DNA of 64,000 bases from NCBI GenBank assembly GCA_024195265.1, contig JAJLRJ010000005.1:28630973-28694972 (forward strand). Reading direction: 5' to 3'. Position 1 is the first letter of the stretch; every line of letters begins with the position of its first letter. Source of the DNA: Dendrophyllia cribrosa (lineage: Eukaryota; Cnidaria; Anthozoa; Scleractinia; Dendrophylliidae). Shown in pieces: positions 1-12,068 of the stretch. Under the pieces are notes generated by a model. That model was not told the origin of the DNA. It saw only the letters and a list, made by a program, of their open reading frames with translations, and did no database searches. The position numbers and the translations under genes were made by a program.

Positions 1-300
1 CAACACCAATTTTGGGGGCATTTTTCTCCCCGCGACATGCCGCACGGAGTTCAACTTGTTGAACTTCATGGGACACGTCGCGGGGACAAAATGTCCCCAA
101 AATTTGTGTTGCACAATTATGATAGTATCCTTCACACGAGAAGACGTGTCGTTGCAACATATCCTTGAGACATGTCCCCGCAACATTTTCATGTGTGTGC
201 AAGCGTCATGATTTTGTCCCTGCTACATGTCCCTCAGTGTGTACTACACAAATATTTGTCGCTGCTACATGTCGCTGCGACATGTCCCTTCTACATGACC
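1..300. repeat. Fold-back repeat and degenerate ACATGTC-rich repeat
   Basis: Bases 1-44 (beginning CAACACCAATTTTGGGGGCA) are complementary with mismatches to bases 66-114, making a stem of about 45 bp with a short loop. The following 190 bases are a degenerate series of ACATGTCCC / CGCTGCGACATGT words. This looks like the end of a non-autonomous DNA transposon cut by the window edge. No coding potential is seen from 300 to 1100. Confidence 0.55.
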
Positions 301-1105
301 CTTTGTGTCTGCCCAACTTATAGCTAGCGTTCTTCCTTTCTCCCTCTCTCCGCCACGCAGTCTAGTTTAATCAAGCATCACTGTCCAATCCACGTCCTGT
401 TTAGGTAATCTTTCAAACCTCCGCTCGTTTGAAGCACAACTTACTGGGACAACAACCTTTTGCGTACAGAGTGGCAATGAAATTACAGTAACGGGTATGT
501 TTTTTAGTTCTGTCCTTGTTTTTGCTTTGCTTATGTATAGGTGCCAATTGTACGATCAGCCAAATATCAACAAATAAAGCAAAGAATACTTTTTATGGCA
601 TAATTTTAATACACATGGGTTGTAGTACAGTAAAAATCCACATCTAAGTATGAACCCTAAAGCATTTTAGCTCCAAGAATTGGAGTAGAACTTGACAGTT
701 AGATCTCCGATAAGTGTGAAATTTGAAATATATGTTCTGATAATTTATTCTTATTATTGTTTTCGTTTTTCAAGGTTATTACAAATACTGTTGGGGATCA
801 TCGATTTATTGCCCGAGCTGTATACGGCAGGTTTACTTGAACTTATTCAGCAGAAGCGTGTGTCTGGAGAATTATGTTTTACTCGACTGTAAAGAACATC
901 ATTTTAGCAAGAATTTCACTGTTCCTAATACAGTAGGCATCTATGATATTAAGGTAATGTTTGTTGAATGGTAATATCCTAGCTTTATAAATGTAAAATG
1001 TGTTACTTTCGGATTGCTAAAATAAGCTAGAAGTCCATTACAAGAAACAAATCGAGCAACCGTAATAAGACCCCTTTAAGATGGAGTGATGTTTTCTTTT
1101 TACAG

Positions 1106-1187
1106 ATGGAGGAGACACTCAACTATTTTTGCGTCATAAATCGCGTATCGAGCAGTGGAGAAATAATTGGCACAGTTTTAGTTCAAG
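1106..1187 (+). CDS. Exon: C-terminal part of an Ig-like domain (host adhesion/receptor gene)
   Basis: An 82-bp open stretch lies between a polypyrimidine acceptor (TTTTTACAG) and a donor (CAAG|GTTAGT). Read in phase 0 it gives NYFCVINRVSSSGEIIGTVL, which resembles the F and G strands of an Ig domain (the Y-x-C signature then G-x-V-x-V). It ends in phase 1, exactly the phase in which the next exon (6840) begins. The first half of this Ig domain should be in an exon upstream of, or near, the window start; I could not find it. The short length makes this the least certain host exon. Confidence 0.5.
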
Positions 1188-1272
1188 GTTAGTTGCAAAC
1201 AAGATCATATCCTTTTTAACTCGTGTATACGCGAAGCTCTGTGAATCGACAAAAAGCATAGACCGATCATAG

Positions 1273-1861
1273 CCCTATTTTGCCTGCGGGGGAAGGGCTA
1301 CACAAAGTGCCCGCGCTAACTTTCAACATTCATAACTTCCTTAACATGTAGTCAAACGCCATCAAACGTTGTGACTTTTCCTAAAATTTATCTGGCAACA
1401 ATTTCTTATGGCAATTTTTTTATCACGTGACTTGATGTTTCCATGGCAACAAGATTTTGACAGCCATGTTTTTTTTGTAATTTGCATATTTTTACCTTTG
1501 AATGAAAAAAAAAATGTTTATCGGTATAACTTTTACATGTTTCCGTCATTTAGCGTTTATTTATAGGTTTTGATTAATTTTGAGTCAATTTAGACGGTTT
1601 TTAAGAGGTTTTGGAAATTTTCAGAAATCCAAGATGGCGGATCCAAGATGGACAATCCAAGATGGAGGCTGTATAACTAATTACCTAATAACTACGTCAT
1701 ATGACGTCATCGTTCTATTGTGTGGACCACAAAGGAGGCAGTTTTGGACGTACTATGTACCTTCTAGGTTTCATTGTCATAGCCGTAATATTCTTGAAGT
1801 TACGCGGGGGGAGGGGGTGGAGCAGGCTCAGAAACTCAAAAAAAGCCCAGGCAAAATAGGG
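1273..1861 (+). mobile_element. MITE family A, full-length copy (589 bp)
   Basis: The element is bounded by a perfect 14-bp terminal inverted repeat, CCCTATTTTGCCTG (1273-1286) and CAGGCAAAATAGGG (1848-1861). The interior carries CCAAGATGGCGGATCCAAGATGG and ATGACGTCATATGACG words that recur in at least five other copies in this window (about 21965, 30234/50593, 57826, 59843). No transposase is encoded. The open frame at 1580-1888 is repeat sequence, not a gene. Confidence 0.85.
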
Positions 1862-1899
1862 ATAGGGAACCCATATGCTTATTTATAAACTGAATACGC

Positions 1900-3270
1900 T
1901 TATTGTAAAATGGAAATAGATTAACATAGCAAGTTAACAACTGCCATTTAATTTGCGGCGTATTCCGTTTACAAAGATAACAAGCGTGTTAGCTTCGTCC
2001 CTACGCCTGAATCAAAAGGTCACAACAAATTCAATGCATTTCGTCATCCAGTTGGCTCCTTTCACACAATGCATATTTATGTCACGCTGAGAAGTTTTCA
2101 TCGTTTTCGAAAACATTTTTTCCTGTATTTGAACTTTTACAAATGACTCCCGGTCCGCCATCCACTCAGTATAAAAAGAGTGTTCCATTTTCACGAGTCA
2201 TAGGAGCCTTTGATTTATTTAAAATTGTGGGCTATCGGTAATGAAAAGTGACAAGGGTCGAAACTTCTTAGCTGGTGTCATATAATCAGTGTCTCCACTT
2301 AGCCTATACTCATGCGTATGAGACTCTAAGACGCGTTGATTGAAGTTACCAATTTTTCTGTGCTCTCTTTTAATATTTAATTTATTGATTCCCGATCAAA
2401 TCCACACTCGTCTATTACTTTCCAAGCCGTGAATTATTTCTGTTACATTTGAAAAGACTACTTAAAAAATAGGCAGTCGAGGACATGCTGTAAAAAGAAA
2501 ATTGATAATCAATATAAAGACTTAGTTTTCCTGTGTTACTAAATCGCATGCAACCGGTGTAAAATGGGTTATTCTAGAAAAACTCCCCTCCCCCGACGGA
2601 TGCAATACTTTTTTACCCCTCCCCCGCCCGGATTTCCCGGCCAGGCCGATCAACCCTCGCACCTTGATTTTTAACCCAGATACCCCCTCCTGCCCGGATT
2701 GCCATTAACTTTTTGTAGGCCCTAGTAAACAGGAAATCGCATTCAGGAGATCCGGGATTTTTTTTTAAAGTTTTCAACTCTTTGGTGTGAATTGCTATGA
2801 ATTGGTCAAACATTTTGTAAATGAACGTTGCGTGGCGCATTCACTGAAATTTCTCCGTGATTTTAAGACCAAATCGAAATGAAATGTTTCCATAACTTAT
2901 AGCTGGTTCTTTGAAAAAAAGCTTTGATTTTGCCATCTATAATAAGTTTTTTCCAGGCTTTACAGTTTCTTCAAAGTGTTGTCACAAATGCACAATTTTG
3001 CTTTATGCAAATTTTATGTAAAATGTAATTTGATAGCAAGCTGGTTTTTTTTATGACCACTGAATCCAAAATATATTTTCTATAAAAGGTCGAAACTTTT
3101 GAATGAAACTCATATTTCCTAGAATGAAAATGTCTTTCCTTTGATTAAAAGAGTCAAACACCTTTCAGAATTCAGTGATTTTCTGATTCTGGAAGTCTTG
3201 GCGATTTATTGTATCCTTATAAACCTTATTCGCGCTATGGTCACGTGATCTGTATTGGGTAAACAAACTG
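1900..3270. other. Intronic sequence without recognised features
   Basis: No coding exon, RNA gene or clear repeat boundary was found. Open frames here are short and have no recognisable domain. A G/C-rich patch at about 2585-2700 contains repeated TACCCC words. Confidence 0.4.
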
Positions 3271-3276
3271 AACAAA

Positions 3277-3633
3277 ATGGTGTCTTTGAGTGACTATCTC
3301 CAGCGCGAAGAGAATAACACTATAATTTGGACTAAAAGTCTTCGCCTTTTGCCAAAGTTTACTACTCAACAAATACAAAAGCACCTGGAAGAATGTGGCA
3401 AAAAGGACATTGGCTCCAATGGTTATAATTTATCACCAAAAAGTATATTCATGATGTTTACGTGGGCCATGAGAAATCTGCCAGTAGTCAAGCGCTTCGC
3501 GTGCAATGTTAAATCGTTGTGTTTTGGAAGTCAGAAGAAAATGAAAATTCTCACAAATTCACCCTTCTTGTTTTTGTACAGTCCACAAAAATACGGATGG
3601 ACAGATTCATTTCTAAAAATGTTTGGTGTGTAG
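3277..3633 (+). other. Unrecognised 118-codon open frame, possible transposon-protein fragment
   Basis: This frame encodes a basic protein beginning MVSLSDYLQREENN and containing LPKFTTQQIQKHLEECGKKD. The wording resembles the N-terminal part of multicopy SWIM/zinc-finger transposon-associated proteins common in cnidarian genomes, but that is from memory and weak. No downstream continuation is seen, and the frame runs straight into the Penelope-like end at 3650. It could be a decayed fragment or a chance frame. Confidence 0.25.
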
Positions 3634-3646
3634 CCAGGCATGTTAA

Positions 3647-4470
3647 AAAGAAATATTAAAAAGTTGACACTGGCTAAAAATGTTGTGTTGGACGTTTCGG
3701 CAACTACTGTTGCCTTCTTCAGCAAAAGATAAAATGCAAATGTCTAACGGCGTCCTGATGGTACACGGTGTATGCAAATATTAAATAGCACCTCGAAAGA
3801 ACATTTTGAGGTGAAACAAAAGTCTCTAGAGCATTCTTAATTATCTCTACAAATTCTTAGTGTTGTTGTAAACATTTGGGAGCGCTATGTGTTCGTTTAT
3901 AGCGTTCGTGTTACGCACGGAATGCCAAGCCTCAAGAATTAGTCTTTGTCGCCATGCCGATGATCTATCAACAATTTCGACATTCGTCAAATCAATTTGG
4001 TGACTGTGGAGCATGTGGTGTTTGGCCAACAAAGAGTTTTTATCCAATGTTGCTATAGCCTTTGCGTGCTCTTTCATGCGTGATTTTAACGCGCGCGATG
4101 TCTGACCAATGTAAACACAATCACAATCATTACATTTGATCTTATACACGATTCCTCTGGTGGCCTCTTTCTCGATCTTGTCTTTTGGCTTTTTAAGTAT
4201 ATTTGAGATTATCTGAATAGGCTTATGAGCGACCTTGATGTTGAAGCTTCGAAGGACTTTTGCGATTCTCTCGGAGAATCCTTTGGCGTAGGGCAGGATA
4301 ACCATGCCACGTTGGTCGGTATCGGTATCGTTTTTAAATCTGATGGGTTGAAGCAACGACGGTGTTTTGCCGTGTGTTTCTATTGTTCTTTCTTGAAAAA
4401 AGTTTTGAAATTACTCACCACAGGCAGCGAGGACTGCTCCGATACAGACATTGCAAAGAATCCGCAGTAA
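3647..4470 (-). pseudogene. Penelope-like retroelement fragment with GIY-YIG endonuclease domain
   Basis: The minus-strand frame 4356-3847 encodes 169 aa: the end of a reverse-transcriptase-linked region, then a GIY-YIG nuclease core (CNDCDCVYIGQTSRALKSRM followed by H-A-K-A and a downstream conserved E in LILEAWH). This arrangement is typical of Penelope-like elements. The element end lies at about 3690-3725, where GTTGGACGTTTCGGCAACTA and a CTTCTTCAGC tail appear, a form repeated at other Penelope ends in this window. The reverse transcriptase itself is missing, so this is a 5'-truncated dead copy. Confidence 0.8.
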
Positions 4471-4479
4471 AAAGTGGAA

Positions 4480-5228
4480 TACATTGACAATATGCTTATC
4501 AGTGCGAGAGATCGATTAAAAATAGCTCTTAGTTTTCTTTCAGAATCGCGACAAATTCGGCCTCAAGTTGTATGCTTTGTATAAAAGTAACGTTCACCTC
4601 GATGGGAGAAATACAGGACTGACTTATACACCAATAAGACCAAATGACGGAAAATGTTTGTCATGCGCATGCGTATCAAGCGTTTGTCTAATATTTCAAT
4701 GTACCATAAGAAAAGAAAAAAATTAAAATTTTAATAATTTAAGCAAGATAAGAAGACGTCCGACATGGAGAAGAGTTACTCCTTTCATTCAGTCATCGTA
4801 CCTGCAAACCACGTTACTATTGAATGTTTTATAAATGAAGACTGTACCACAATGAAGCCAGTTATTCTTGTGAAAATAATATATACCTGACGTGAACATT
4901 ACTAATGTGAGTAGGGTTGTAGGAGACGCTGTCGTGACACTTCAATAACATTGTTTTGCCGGAAGTGAGAGTAGCCGGAAGTCACCAAACAGAAGAAAAA
5001 CGGAGCCCATTTTATAACTCATGCCGCTACGCGCATTAGTAACAATGTTGTATGTAATTTAAATTCGCTGTAATACTTTAGCGGTTTTTTAAGAGGTAGT
5101 CTCTCTAAAAGCGGTCTGGCCGAAAAAAAGGATTTCGCTCATTTCTTTCGTATTGCTAGCTGGCTATCATCTACTTATGCAAAAACCACAAACCACTTGA
5201 ACATGTCGTTTAAATTCTTCGCGTTTTA
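4480..5228. other. Intronic sequence without recognised features
   Basis: AT-rich with no exon-like open frame and no repeat boundary that I can define. Confidence 0.35.
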
Positions 5229-5950
5229 ACCCTCGGACGTATACGCTTATACCCCATCCGTGGTACAAGGGGGGGGGGGGGGTGTTGTTGCAACCCCCCC
5301 CCCCCCCTCCCTTGGGTTTTCCGATGTTGCAATATTTCGAAAATCTATCATCCACAAAAATTTCAACATTCCCTCTTCTTCCCAAAGTTGTGCCATTGTT
5401 TTTAAATCAACACCTCTTGTTGCCTTTCGACACACTGACAATCTTAGCGACATATCAGTGAGATCCAAATTACGCACTGCCACACAAACTAACCTTCCTA
5501 ACAGATTCGTCAGTTACGTTAACAATTGTTTCACTTGCAACTACATCACTGACGGTCGCACCGACTACACATTTTCCCCCACTGGTGAGATCAGACCCAT
5601 CCCTGACTACAATGACTGCAATTCCAAAAATCCCATTTGCATGGTAAACTGGCGACATTGTAACAAACAGTACATAGGCGATACGAAACGACGACTTAAA
5701 GACCGCTTTAACCTTTAACAAACACCAACGACCGGTTGACAGACCCACCGCTTCCTCTAGACCCACCGCAGTTTCAGACCATTTTCTTTCCGACGACCAT
5801 TTACCTACCGACATAGAACTTATTCCATTAGAACTCATACATTCGTCACGTGACGCTATACGCAAATCGAGAAGCGTATCTTATCGAAAGGGGTCAAACC
5901 CTTGAAACTAAAGGTATCAACAAGCATCCGAGTAAGTTCTTGTTTATCGT
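5229..5950 (+). pseudogene. Left end of MITE family F joined to a decayed Penelope-like GIY-YIG fragment
   Basis: TTAACCCTCGGACG at 5228-5241 matches the left terminal repeat of the full family-F element at 25891, followed by the same GGTACAAGGGG word and opposing poly-G and poly-C tracts (about 5270-5306). From about 5320 the + strand encodes a Penelope C-terminal region: SKLRTATQTNLPNRF, a Cys-rich linker (NCFTCNYITDGRTDYTFSPT) and the nuclease motif CNKQYIGDTKRRLKDRFN. A frameshift or stop at 5716 precedes the rest of the domain, which is recognisable to about 5940. The copy is dead. Confidence 0.7.
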
Positions 5951-6839
5951 CGTCATGGTAATATCTATTTTTCGAGAAAATACATCTTGCCAAACTTCAG
6001 TTCAAAACCAGTTAGTAGCGAAAATTTCATGGTGATCTTGATCTTGGAAAAGACCGCTTAAAAGTCAAATAGTCAAATATAGTCAAATATAGTCGTTTTC
6101 GTACCGTTTGTCAACCTTGCTTTTTTATCAAATCGCTTAAAAGCCGATTGAAAAATGTAGGTATCACCTGCAGAAAACTGTAGCGAAACACCTTATAATT
6201 AATTTAAAGCTTTGAATGTCCAACACTGACAGTCGTTTTTGTTTTGACTGAATCAATAAACATTCTATGGATCACGTTGTTTGTGGCTTTTGCACTTTTA
6301 ACCTCGGAAACCATTGTAATGCACGTCTGTTTGCTTTGGCCAATAAAAACGTTTACATTGTGACGCCTGTCAAAATACATATTTTTAGTTTTCCGCCCAT
6401 TTCTGCTCTTAAAGAAAAAAAAAAGCAATACAGTAAACATCTTAAGCACTCTTCGGCCATAAATCGAGAGAAAATAACGAGGATTCGTAACTTATGCTAC
6501 GGACCGAAAAAACGAGGCAAATAAGAGGTATTTAATTACTCGTTTATTAACTCTCATAAATAAAAGCAATTCAAATCCATACCCCATCATGGTACGAGGT
6601 CAGGGGTAGAACCCATATCCCTGAAATTATTTTATTAATGTGGTCATATGTTTATGATGACTTTATATGGCATAAATGATGTAATTTATTGTCTAGATCC
6701 CCAATTCTGTGCTTTCTATTTTTCAGAAAGTTACCTCGCAGCTTTGAGGCCGGATAACATTAAATTATATGTAAAAAGAGCTAGGAAACCATAAAATTTG
6801 CTATTCAAAAACAGTATTTTATTGTCTCTTTTGTTTCAG

Positions 6840-7136
6840 AGATTCCATCGATCCACCTATCAAACCAAACTGCATTGTTTGCTGGTAAAAAGCAAGAATT
6901 CGACTGTTCAGCATCAGGTTGGCCTCCGCCAAAAGTGAAATGGCTGATGAATGGCAAGGAACTCAAAGATGGTGACATAAACCACACGATTCATCTAAGG
7001 AATAAAACTGAAGGAGATAATTTAATATTGACACTGGCTATTTTTGACGTGGATTTAAGGCATGTTGGAGAATACACATGTGAAGCATCAGGCAATTGTG
7101 GAACCAACAACCGCAGTATGTCCGTCACTGTTTCCT
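6840..7136 (+). CDS. Exon: immunoglobulin-like domain
   Basis: A 297-bp exon lies between TTTTGTTTCAG and GTAAGTTTTT; both borders are phase 1. It encodes about 99 aa forming one complete Ig-like (I-set type) domain: the B-strand cysteine in KKQEFDCSASGWPPP, the C-strand tryptophan in KVKWLMNGKEL, then LTLAIFDVDLRHVGEYTCEA with the D-x-G-x-Y-x-C motif, and a closing NNRSMSVTVS strand. Such domains act in extracellular binding. Symmetric phase 1-1 exons allow domain shuffling. It is spliced to the other Ig/FN3 exons of this window, presumably in one large + strand gene. Confidence 0.9.
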
Positions 7137-7289
7137 GTAAGTTTTTATGTAATAGTTCAAACAGGAGAAAGAGTGCTTCATCAGGATTTCTAAAACTTAT
7201 TTATAATTCATGACAAGAACGGAAAGGAAACCACTACCGTGAAGGAGGTTTGGACACCAGATCTTAATTTGTATTGATTTTTTTGTAAT

Positions 7290-7515
7290 TTTATTCCTTC
7301 GTTGTCTCAGCATTTAATGATCAGATTTAGAAGTTATAGCAAACACTCGAAAGAGTGTTTCATCAGGTATCTAAACACCACGAATTGGGTTAAGAAATCT
7401 CGACTGCGCCTCATTTTTCAACCCACTTCTCGGTGTTTGTATATCCTGATGAAATACAGTCTTCCTGGTGTTTGGTATATTACTTCCACTCTTTCGAGTG
7501 TTTGATGTAGCTTCT
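7290..7515. repeat. Imperfect fold-back repeat
   Basis: AGCAAACACTCGAAAGAGTG near 7338 is complementary to CACTCTTTCGAGTGTTTG near 7488, with inner matching pieces around TTTCATCAGG / CCTGATGAAA. The same style of hairpin (…TTTCATCAGGGGTTT…) recurs at 27651-27797, so this is probably an older member of that fold-back family. It is non-coding. Confidence 0.6.
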
Positions 7516-9290
7516 CAAACTGATCCTCAAATAGAGAGAAAAGGATTTAATAAAATCGCCAAAATCTATGCTAATTAAGGTTGGGTTTCCAAATCAGCGT
7601 CACGCTTATGATTTTCTTTGTTCAAATTTGATGAATTATTAATCAATTTTAGAATGTTAGTTTCACTAACTTTGCCTCGATTTTACTAAATGCTTTAATT
7701 AATCGGGCTGCTTGGCAATCCGCCAAGCCTATCCGATTTCTCCGTCACGTTTTAATGCCTGCTCTTGAAAGTTCTATAAAATTCTGTTTCAAGTGTTTTT
7801 GATTTAAGAGTTTCAAGGGTTAAGAGTTTACCATTGTTAATGTTTTGTGTGTGATGCCAAACACGAAATGGTTATAGAACACCAAGAGGAAGATATGAAG
7901 TGACGTTTCGAAGGGAAATTCAACCATAATCAGTGTTTTAGCGACACAAGCTGGAAAACTTCAATTTATGACAAATGAACTGAGAAACAGACTTTCTGCC
8001 AATCATCTATAAAGTTCTACTTATCGACTGATCCTTTCAATGCCTGTGTTTTAAATAGCAGACACGAGTGTTTGTTTACTTTGAAAGACCGAGCGCTTTC
8101 TCGAATGGCTACACATTTAGAAACATATTTCGAGCTATAGCGTTTATCGAAAGATAGACAGGAAACTGCTCTAAAGTGTTTGTACTTAGATAGGTTTGAC
8201 CTTTAGTCAGTTATTAAAAAGCCTCATGATAATTACTGTATCTAGTCTGTTGTACTGCTACCCTAAAACAGTTAGATAACAAAATAGTAGGATCATTTCC
8301 TAATCATACTAAAATAGTTCTTTACCGTTGTGAACCTATGAAATCTATTTAATGAGGAATTCTAAAAAGAGCACGTTCTCATTTCTTAGCATGATCAATG
8401 TGACGAGTAAACTAAATGATGATATGACATAACGACAGGTCATAGCTTTAAATTTATAATTACATTTATAAAAAAATACACATTTCTCACAAAACCTCGT
8501 AAAGGCTTAAGAAAAGATGTGTCGTAAACTTTTAGCGACGTGGAAGAGACAGATGAAATTTCTGGCTTAACAGGAGAGATAAGGTTGCATGGCGACAATG
8601 TCCCCATATAGAAACTTAAGAGACAGTGTCTGTAAAAGCGGTCCACTGCATTTTGGGTCGGAAAAACGTTTTCCCTCAAACTTTGCCCAGTAAACTATCT
8701 TGGGTCATAAGTAAATGAAACGTCTTTAGTTTTTGGAAATACGTTAAATCGATTTTTTAGAGCTCGTAACAGTCAAAGCGGCAAAAGGCCTGAATTTGCG
8801 CTAGGCCAGAATCGAAAACTGTATAAATTGACGAGCTCGCTGCTCGGAAACCACCAAACGCAGCAAGAAATTATTATTATTCCTAAGTTGAGTGTTCCTT
8901 TAAAGGTGTGAAACGCAAGTTAATTTTGATATGGTTTAAATTGGAGATTCAATAAAATTAATACAATGGCACCCACTTAATCGCCTTTTGAAAACATGCG
9001 AGTTACAATTAGCTAATTTCGATCGATATATCTAAATTCTAACTTGGCTCCGAGGCAAAGGGAATAAAACAAAAATAAATTAATTATTTATCCCTTAACC
9101 TCAATGTGATTTCTTTTGTTTTTTCCCCTAAGCCTCGTAGGCAAGTTTGAATTTTGATCTATCGAAATTGGCCTATTGCTGACTTCATTTTGACAAATAC
9201 TGTATACGAGTCTGTCAATTGTTGTCAAAATAGCTATTTCTTTCACTGTAACAATACATCGAAACAATAAAGGAATTGAATAATTTTTAA
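7516..9290. other. Intronic sequence without recognised features
   Basis: No exon-like open frame bounded by splice sites was found, nor a clear transposon. The frame at 8440-8679 (-) has no recognisable domain. Confidence 0.35.
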
Positions 9291-9291
9291 G

Positions 9292-9715
9292 CGCTGTTTT
9301 CCGAAAGTGAATTTTTGGAGGGACATTTTCAAGAAGTGCAACTCAAAAGGAATTTCTTCGATTTTCCTCAAATTTGGACAGTTGTTAGGTTCACATATGA
9401 TAAAAAGAGAACCTGCTGTTTTGTAACTTTCACTGAAATTGAACTGATATGGGGAAACGAAGACAGGTGTTTATAGCACTTTGAGTCCGGAAACCCGAGA
9501 ACAGATCAAATGAGCAAAATATAATAATCGCTTTGAGTTGTCAGTAGCTTTTAACAGCTGATCCAGACGCTCGCATTTAGAATTCGTAAAAAAATTCGAC
9601 AATTCATTTTATTAGAAAATGAAAGGTATATTTAAACAGCCAGCTCTATCATCTTTATTTTGATATAGGGTTAAGGTATCTAAGAGAAATCTCGAGACGC
9701 TAGACATGTTACACT
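9292..9715 (+). repeat. Interspersed repeat family H, copy 1
   Basis: This stretch is present in reverse complement at about 26925-27480 with clear base-level similarity over several hundred bases (for example GAATTTCTTCGATTTTCCTC here against GAGGAAAATCGAACGAATTC there, and the shared GGGTGTCTTAAGTGTAAC / GGGTGTCTCCAGTATAAC part). It has no coding potential. Copies in opposite orientation 17 kb apart within one gene mark it as a dispersed repeat. Confidence 0.65.
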
Positions 9716-9765
9716 TAAGACACCCCCGAGGGTATACTGTTCCTCTCGTTGTTAAAACATGTATA

Positions 9766-10256
9766 CAGTCGAAACTCTCCTTATGGACACTTCTCTATTA
9801 CGGACAGTTTCCTATGTCCCGACAAAATTCTCACATATTTTCTTTAAAAATAACCTCTATAATACGGACCGGTGATGATACTTTGTGTATGTAATACAAT
9901 TTCCTGTTTGTGGTTACAAACAAATATCGAAAGACGTTTTCGGAATTGTACTTTATATTACTTTTTTACATGCAGCAGCATTGCCTTGTAGTTCGTTTCG
10001 TTTCAAAACAGTGATTCGTATACATTATGTAGCTGAGATGTACAATGTAGTACGCTTTTGATAGACAGTGTCTCAATGCTGTATATTAATCAAATTAAAA
10101 GACGAGTATGGGCCTGTTTTTCGTTACTGAACACTTAAAACTGTCAGTGGAGTCTTAAAAGTGACGTCATCGTGGTGACCTCTATAATACGGACACCTCT
10201 CTAATACGGACACTTTGCTCTGTCCCTTCGGTGTCCGTATTAGAGAGGTTCAACTG
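9766..10256 (+). mobile_element. MITE family C, TA-flanked (Tc1/mariner/pogo type), 491 bp
   Basis: The terminal inverted repeats are CAGTCGAAACTCTCC…GGACAC on the left and GTGTCCGTATTAGAGAGGTT…CAACTG on the right, flanked by TA at 9764-9765 and 10257-10258. The 'acagt(c/t)gaacctctctaatacggacac' type terminus is widespread among metazoan mariner/pogo-derived MITEs. Inner tandem copies of CTCTATAATACGGAC occur near both ends. No transposase is encoded. Confidence 0.85.
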
Positions 10257-10939
10257 TAGCTTACTTCATTCAGTAATAAAAAAATATTTATTATTTAATT
10301 TATAGAAATCATTTAGACTAGTCCATTTTTTATCGTTGCGTACGCGTACGCGCGTTATCTCGGATGTATTATTGTGAGTCGTTATTACTTCATGTTCAAG
10401 TGCATTTTTCCTCTAATAGAAAAACCGCCGTAGCATGATTTCTGTGCGTATAAAAAAGCAACGATTTTTTTTTCTGCAAATATAAAGGGCTCTTCTCATA
10501 AGTACACTGGAAAATTTGGGCTTACTGTAATAGTTATCATATAGAGAAGAAAATCAATGTTTGTCGTCCTTATTTACTTCTTATTTTGCCCATCCGGATC
10601 ATAATGATCATCACGATGTGTATCGAAAAATTACAAAAACCTATTTCTTGTCAATGGCGATAACCTTACAGTTATTTCAATTTACATACCCAAAAGCTCA
10701 AGATGTCATGGTTGCGTAATTGAATTGCGTAATATATAATATCTCCATGTGTTAGTTATGATGAAGTAAACATATTTGATGACATATATGATATATTATA
10801 TAGCTAGCTGGATTTTGGAAAACTGTGTCGACCTGAGTAAGCGTCTGGTAGCGTGTTTCGCTTTGATATTTTGTTGCTTGTAGAACTAGATATTCGTAAA
10901 ACAGTGCTCAATACATTAATGTAGAGCGAAGTATATGTT

Positions 10940-11460
10940 TGTGGAGGAAAGAAACAAATAAACTACGCTTTCATCCCGACAAGCCTGTTTCGTGGTTGCC
11001 CACTCATCAGGGGCATATATATATATATATATAACTAATAGAGGAAATATTGAACTCTTCATCAGATATGAAAGTGCTCAATGGATATAAACCAGAGCTT
11101 TGTATAGAAAGAAACACATATATTTGTAACTCTGAATTTCATGCTTCTCTCGAAGCAATCATCAGGCAACTGCTAAAAAATAACGGATATATTCAAGATA
11201 CACAAATTTGAAAATTAGGAACAATACCCTCTAGTGTGACGTGTCAAGATTCAATTGGTAAACGGCTTAAACAAATACGGTATTCAATATAAATTTTTAG
11301 AATGTCTACAGGACGATGTCAGTTAATTTCTATTGTTTTGGGTTGACATTTCCAGTTTACAAATTATGAAGTACTTCTCCCATAAACACAAATTGCATTT
11401 TTTGTTAAAATGAAAATGTGATGTAAACGTTTCGCCCGTTTGGGCTTCCTCAGGGGTCGG
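10940..11460. repeat. Cluster of Penelope-like element termini
   Basis: Three successive stretches end in the pattern 'gttgcc/cgtttcg … cttc/ctcatcagg': CTGTTTCGTGGTTGCCCACTC-ATCAGG (10986-11012), GAACTCTTCATCAGATATGA (11052-11071) and CGTTTCGCCCGTTTGGGCTTCCTCAGG (11428-11454). These match the ends of the GIY-YIG-bearing Penelope pieces elsewhere in the window. A (TA)n microsatellite lies at 11016-11034. No coding region remains. Confidence 0.55.
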
Positions 11461-11595
11461 GGCCGGGGTCGGGGTGGGATTAGGTATAGGATTAGGTATG
11501 GGATTAAATATAATCCCTTTACCTAATCCTAACATTATACCTAATCCCATACCTAATCTTAGACCTAATCCCACCCCAACCCCGGCCCCGACCCC
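11453..11595. repeat. Palindrome of degenerate telomere-like GGATTAGGTATx repeats
   Basis: GGGGTCGGGGCCGGGGTCGG is followed by several GGGATTAGGTAT-like units. The complementary units (CCTAATCC, ATACCTAATCCC) then end in CCCCGGCCCCGACCCC. The two halves form a fold-back of about 70 bp per arm. Both strands have open frames here (for example 11323-11610), but they encode only Gly/Leu or Pro/Asn repeats and are not genes. Confidence 0.8.
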
Positions 11596-12068
11596 ACGTT
11601 TTACTGACACCCCTTCCTCAGTACATCAAGCGATTAAAAATGCTTGGATAAAAAATTGCAACAGAAAACAATCTTACATATACAAAAAAGGAGGTTAAAA
11701 CAATAACAGTAAATTAAAAGTAAAAAAATCCAAAGTTAAATAATGCAGTTATTGATATTGTGTCTTAATAATTAATTATCATAGTAATCAAGAAACACGC
11801 GAAAATGGATCAAATTCAAAATTTAGTTTTGAAAACGTGAGGCGGACTATTTCAAAAATCAAAAGAATCCATAAAGATTGTCACTAAAGAAATTTTGGCC
11901 GAGCCAAATTTCGACGAACCTTAAGTCGTAAACACGAGACCTGGCAACAACCGCCTTATATTGTGCATTTTGGGTCCCGAGTGAGTGAGTGTTGAGTGAG
12001 TGAGCCTCAATATTTTATTGACTTATTTGTTTAGTACCTTAATTTTTTTTTACATTTTTGCACATTAG

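Noticed and set aside
1580..1888. 102-codon frame
   Set aside because: Lies within MITE A; the same frame recurs in other MITE copies (for example 21967-22236), broken.
11323..11698. Gly/Leu and Pro/Asn repeat frames on both strands
   Set aside because: They follow from the telomere-like palindrome, not from a gene.
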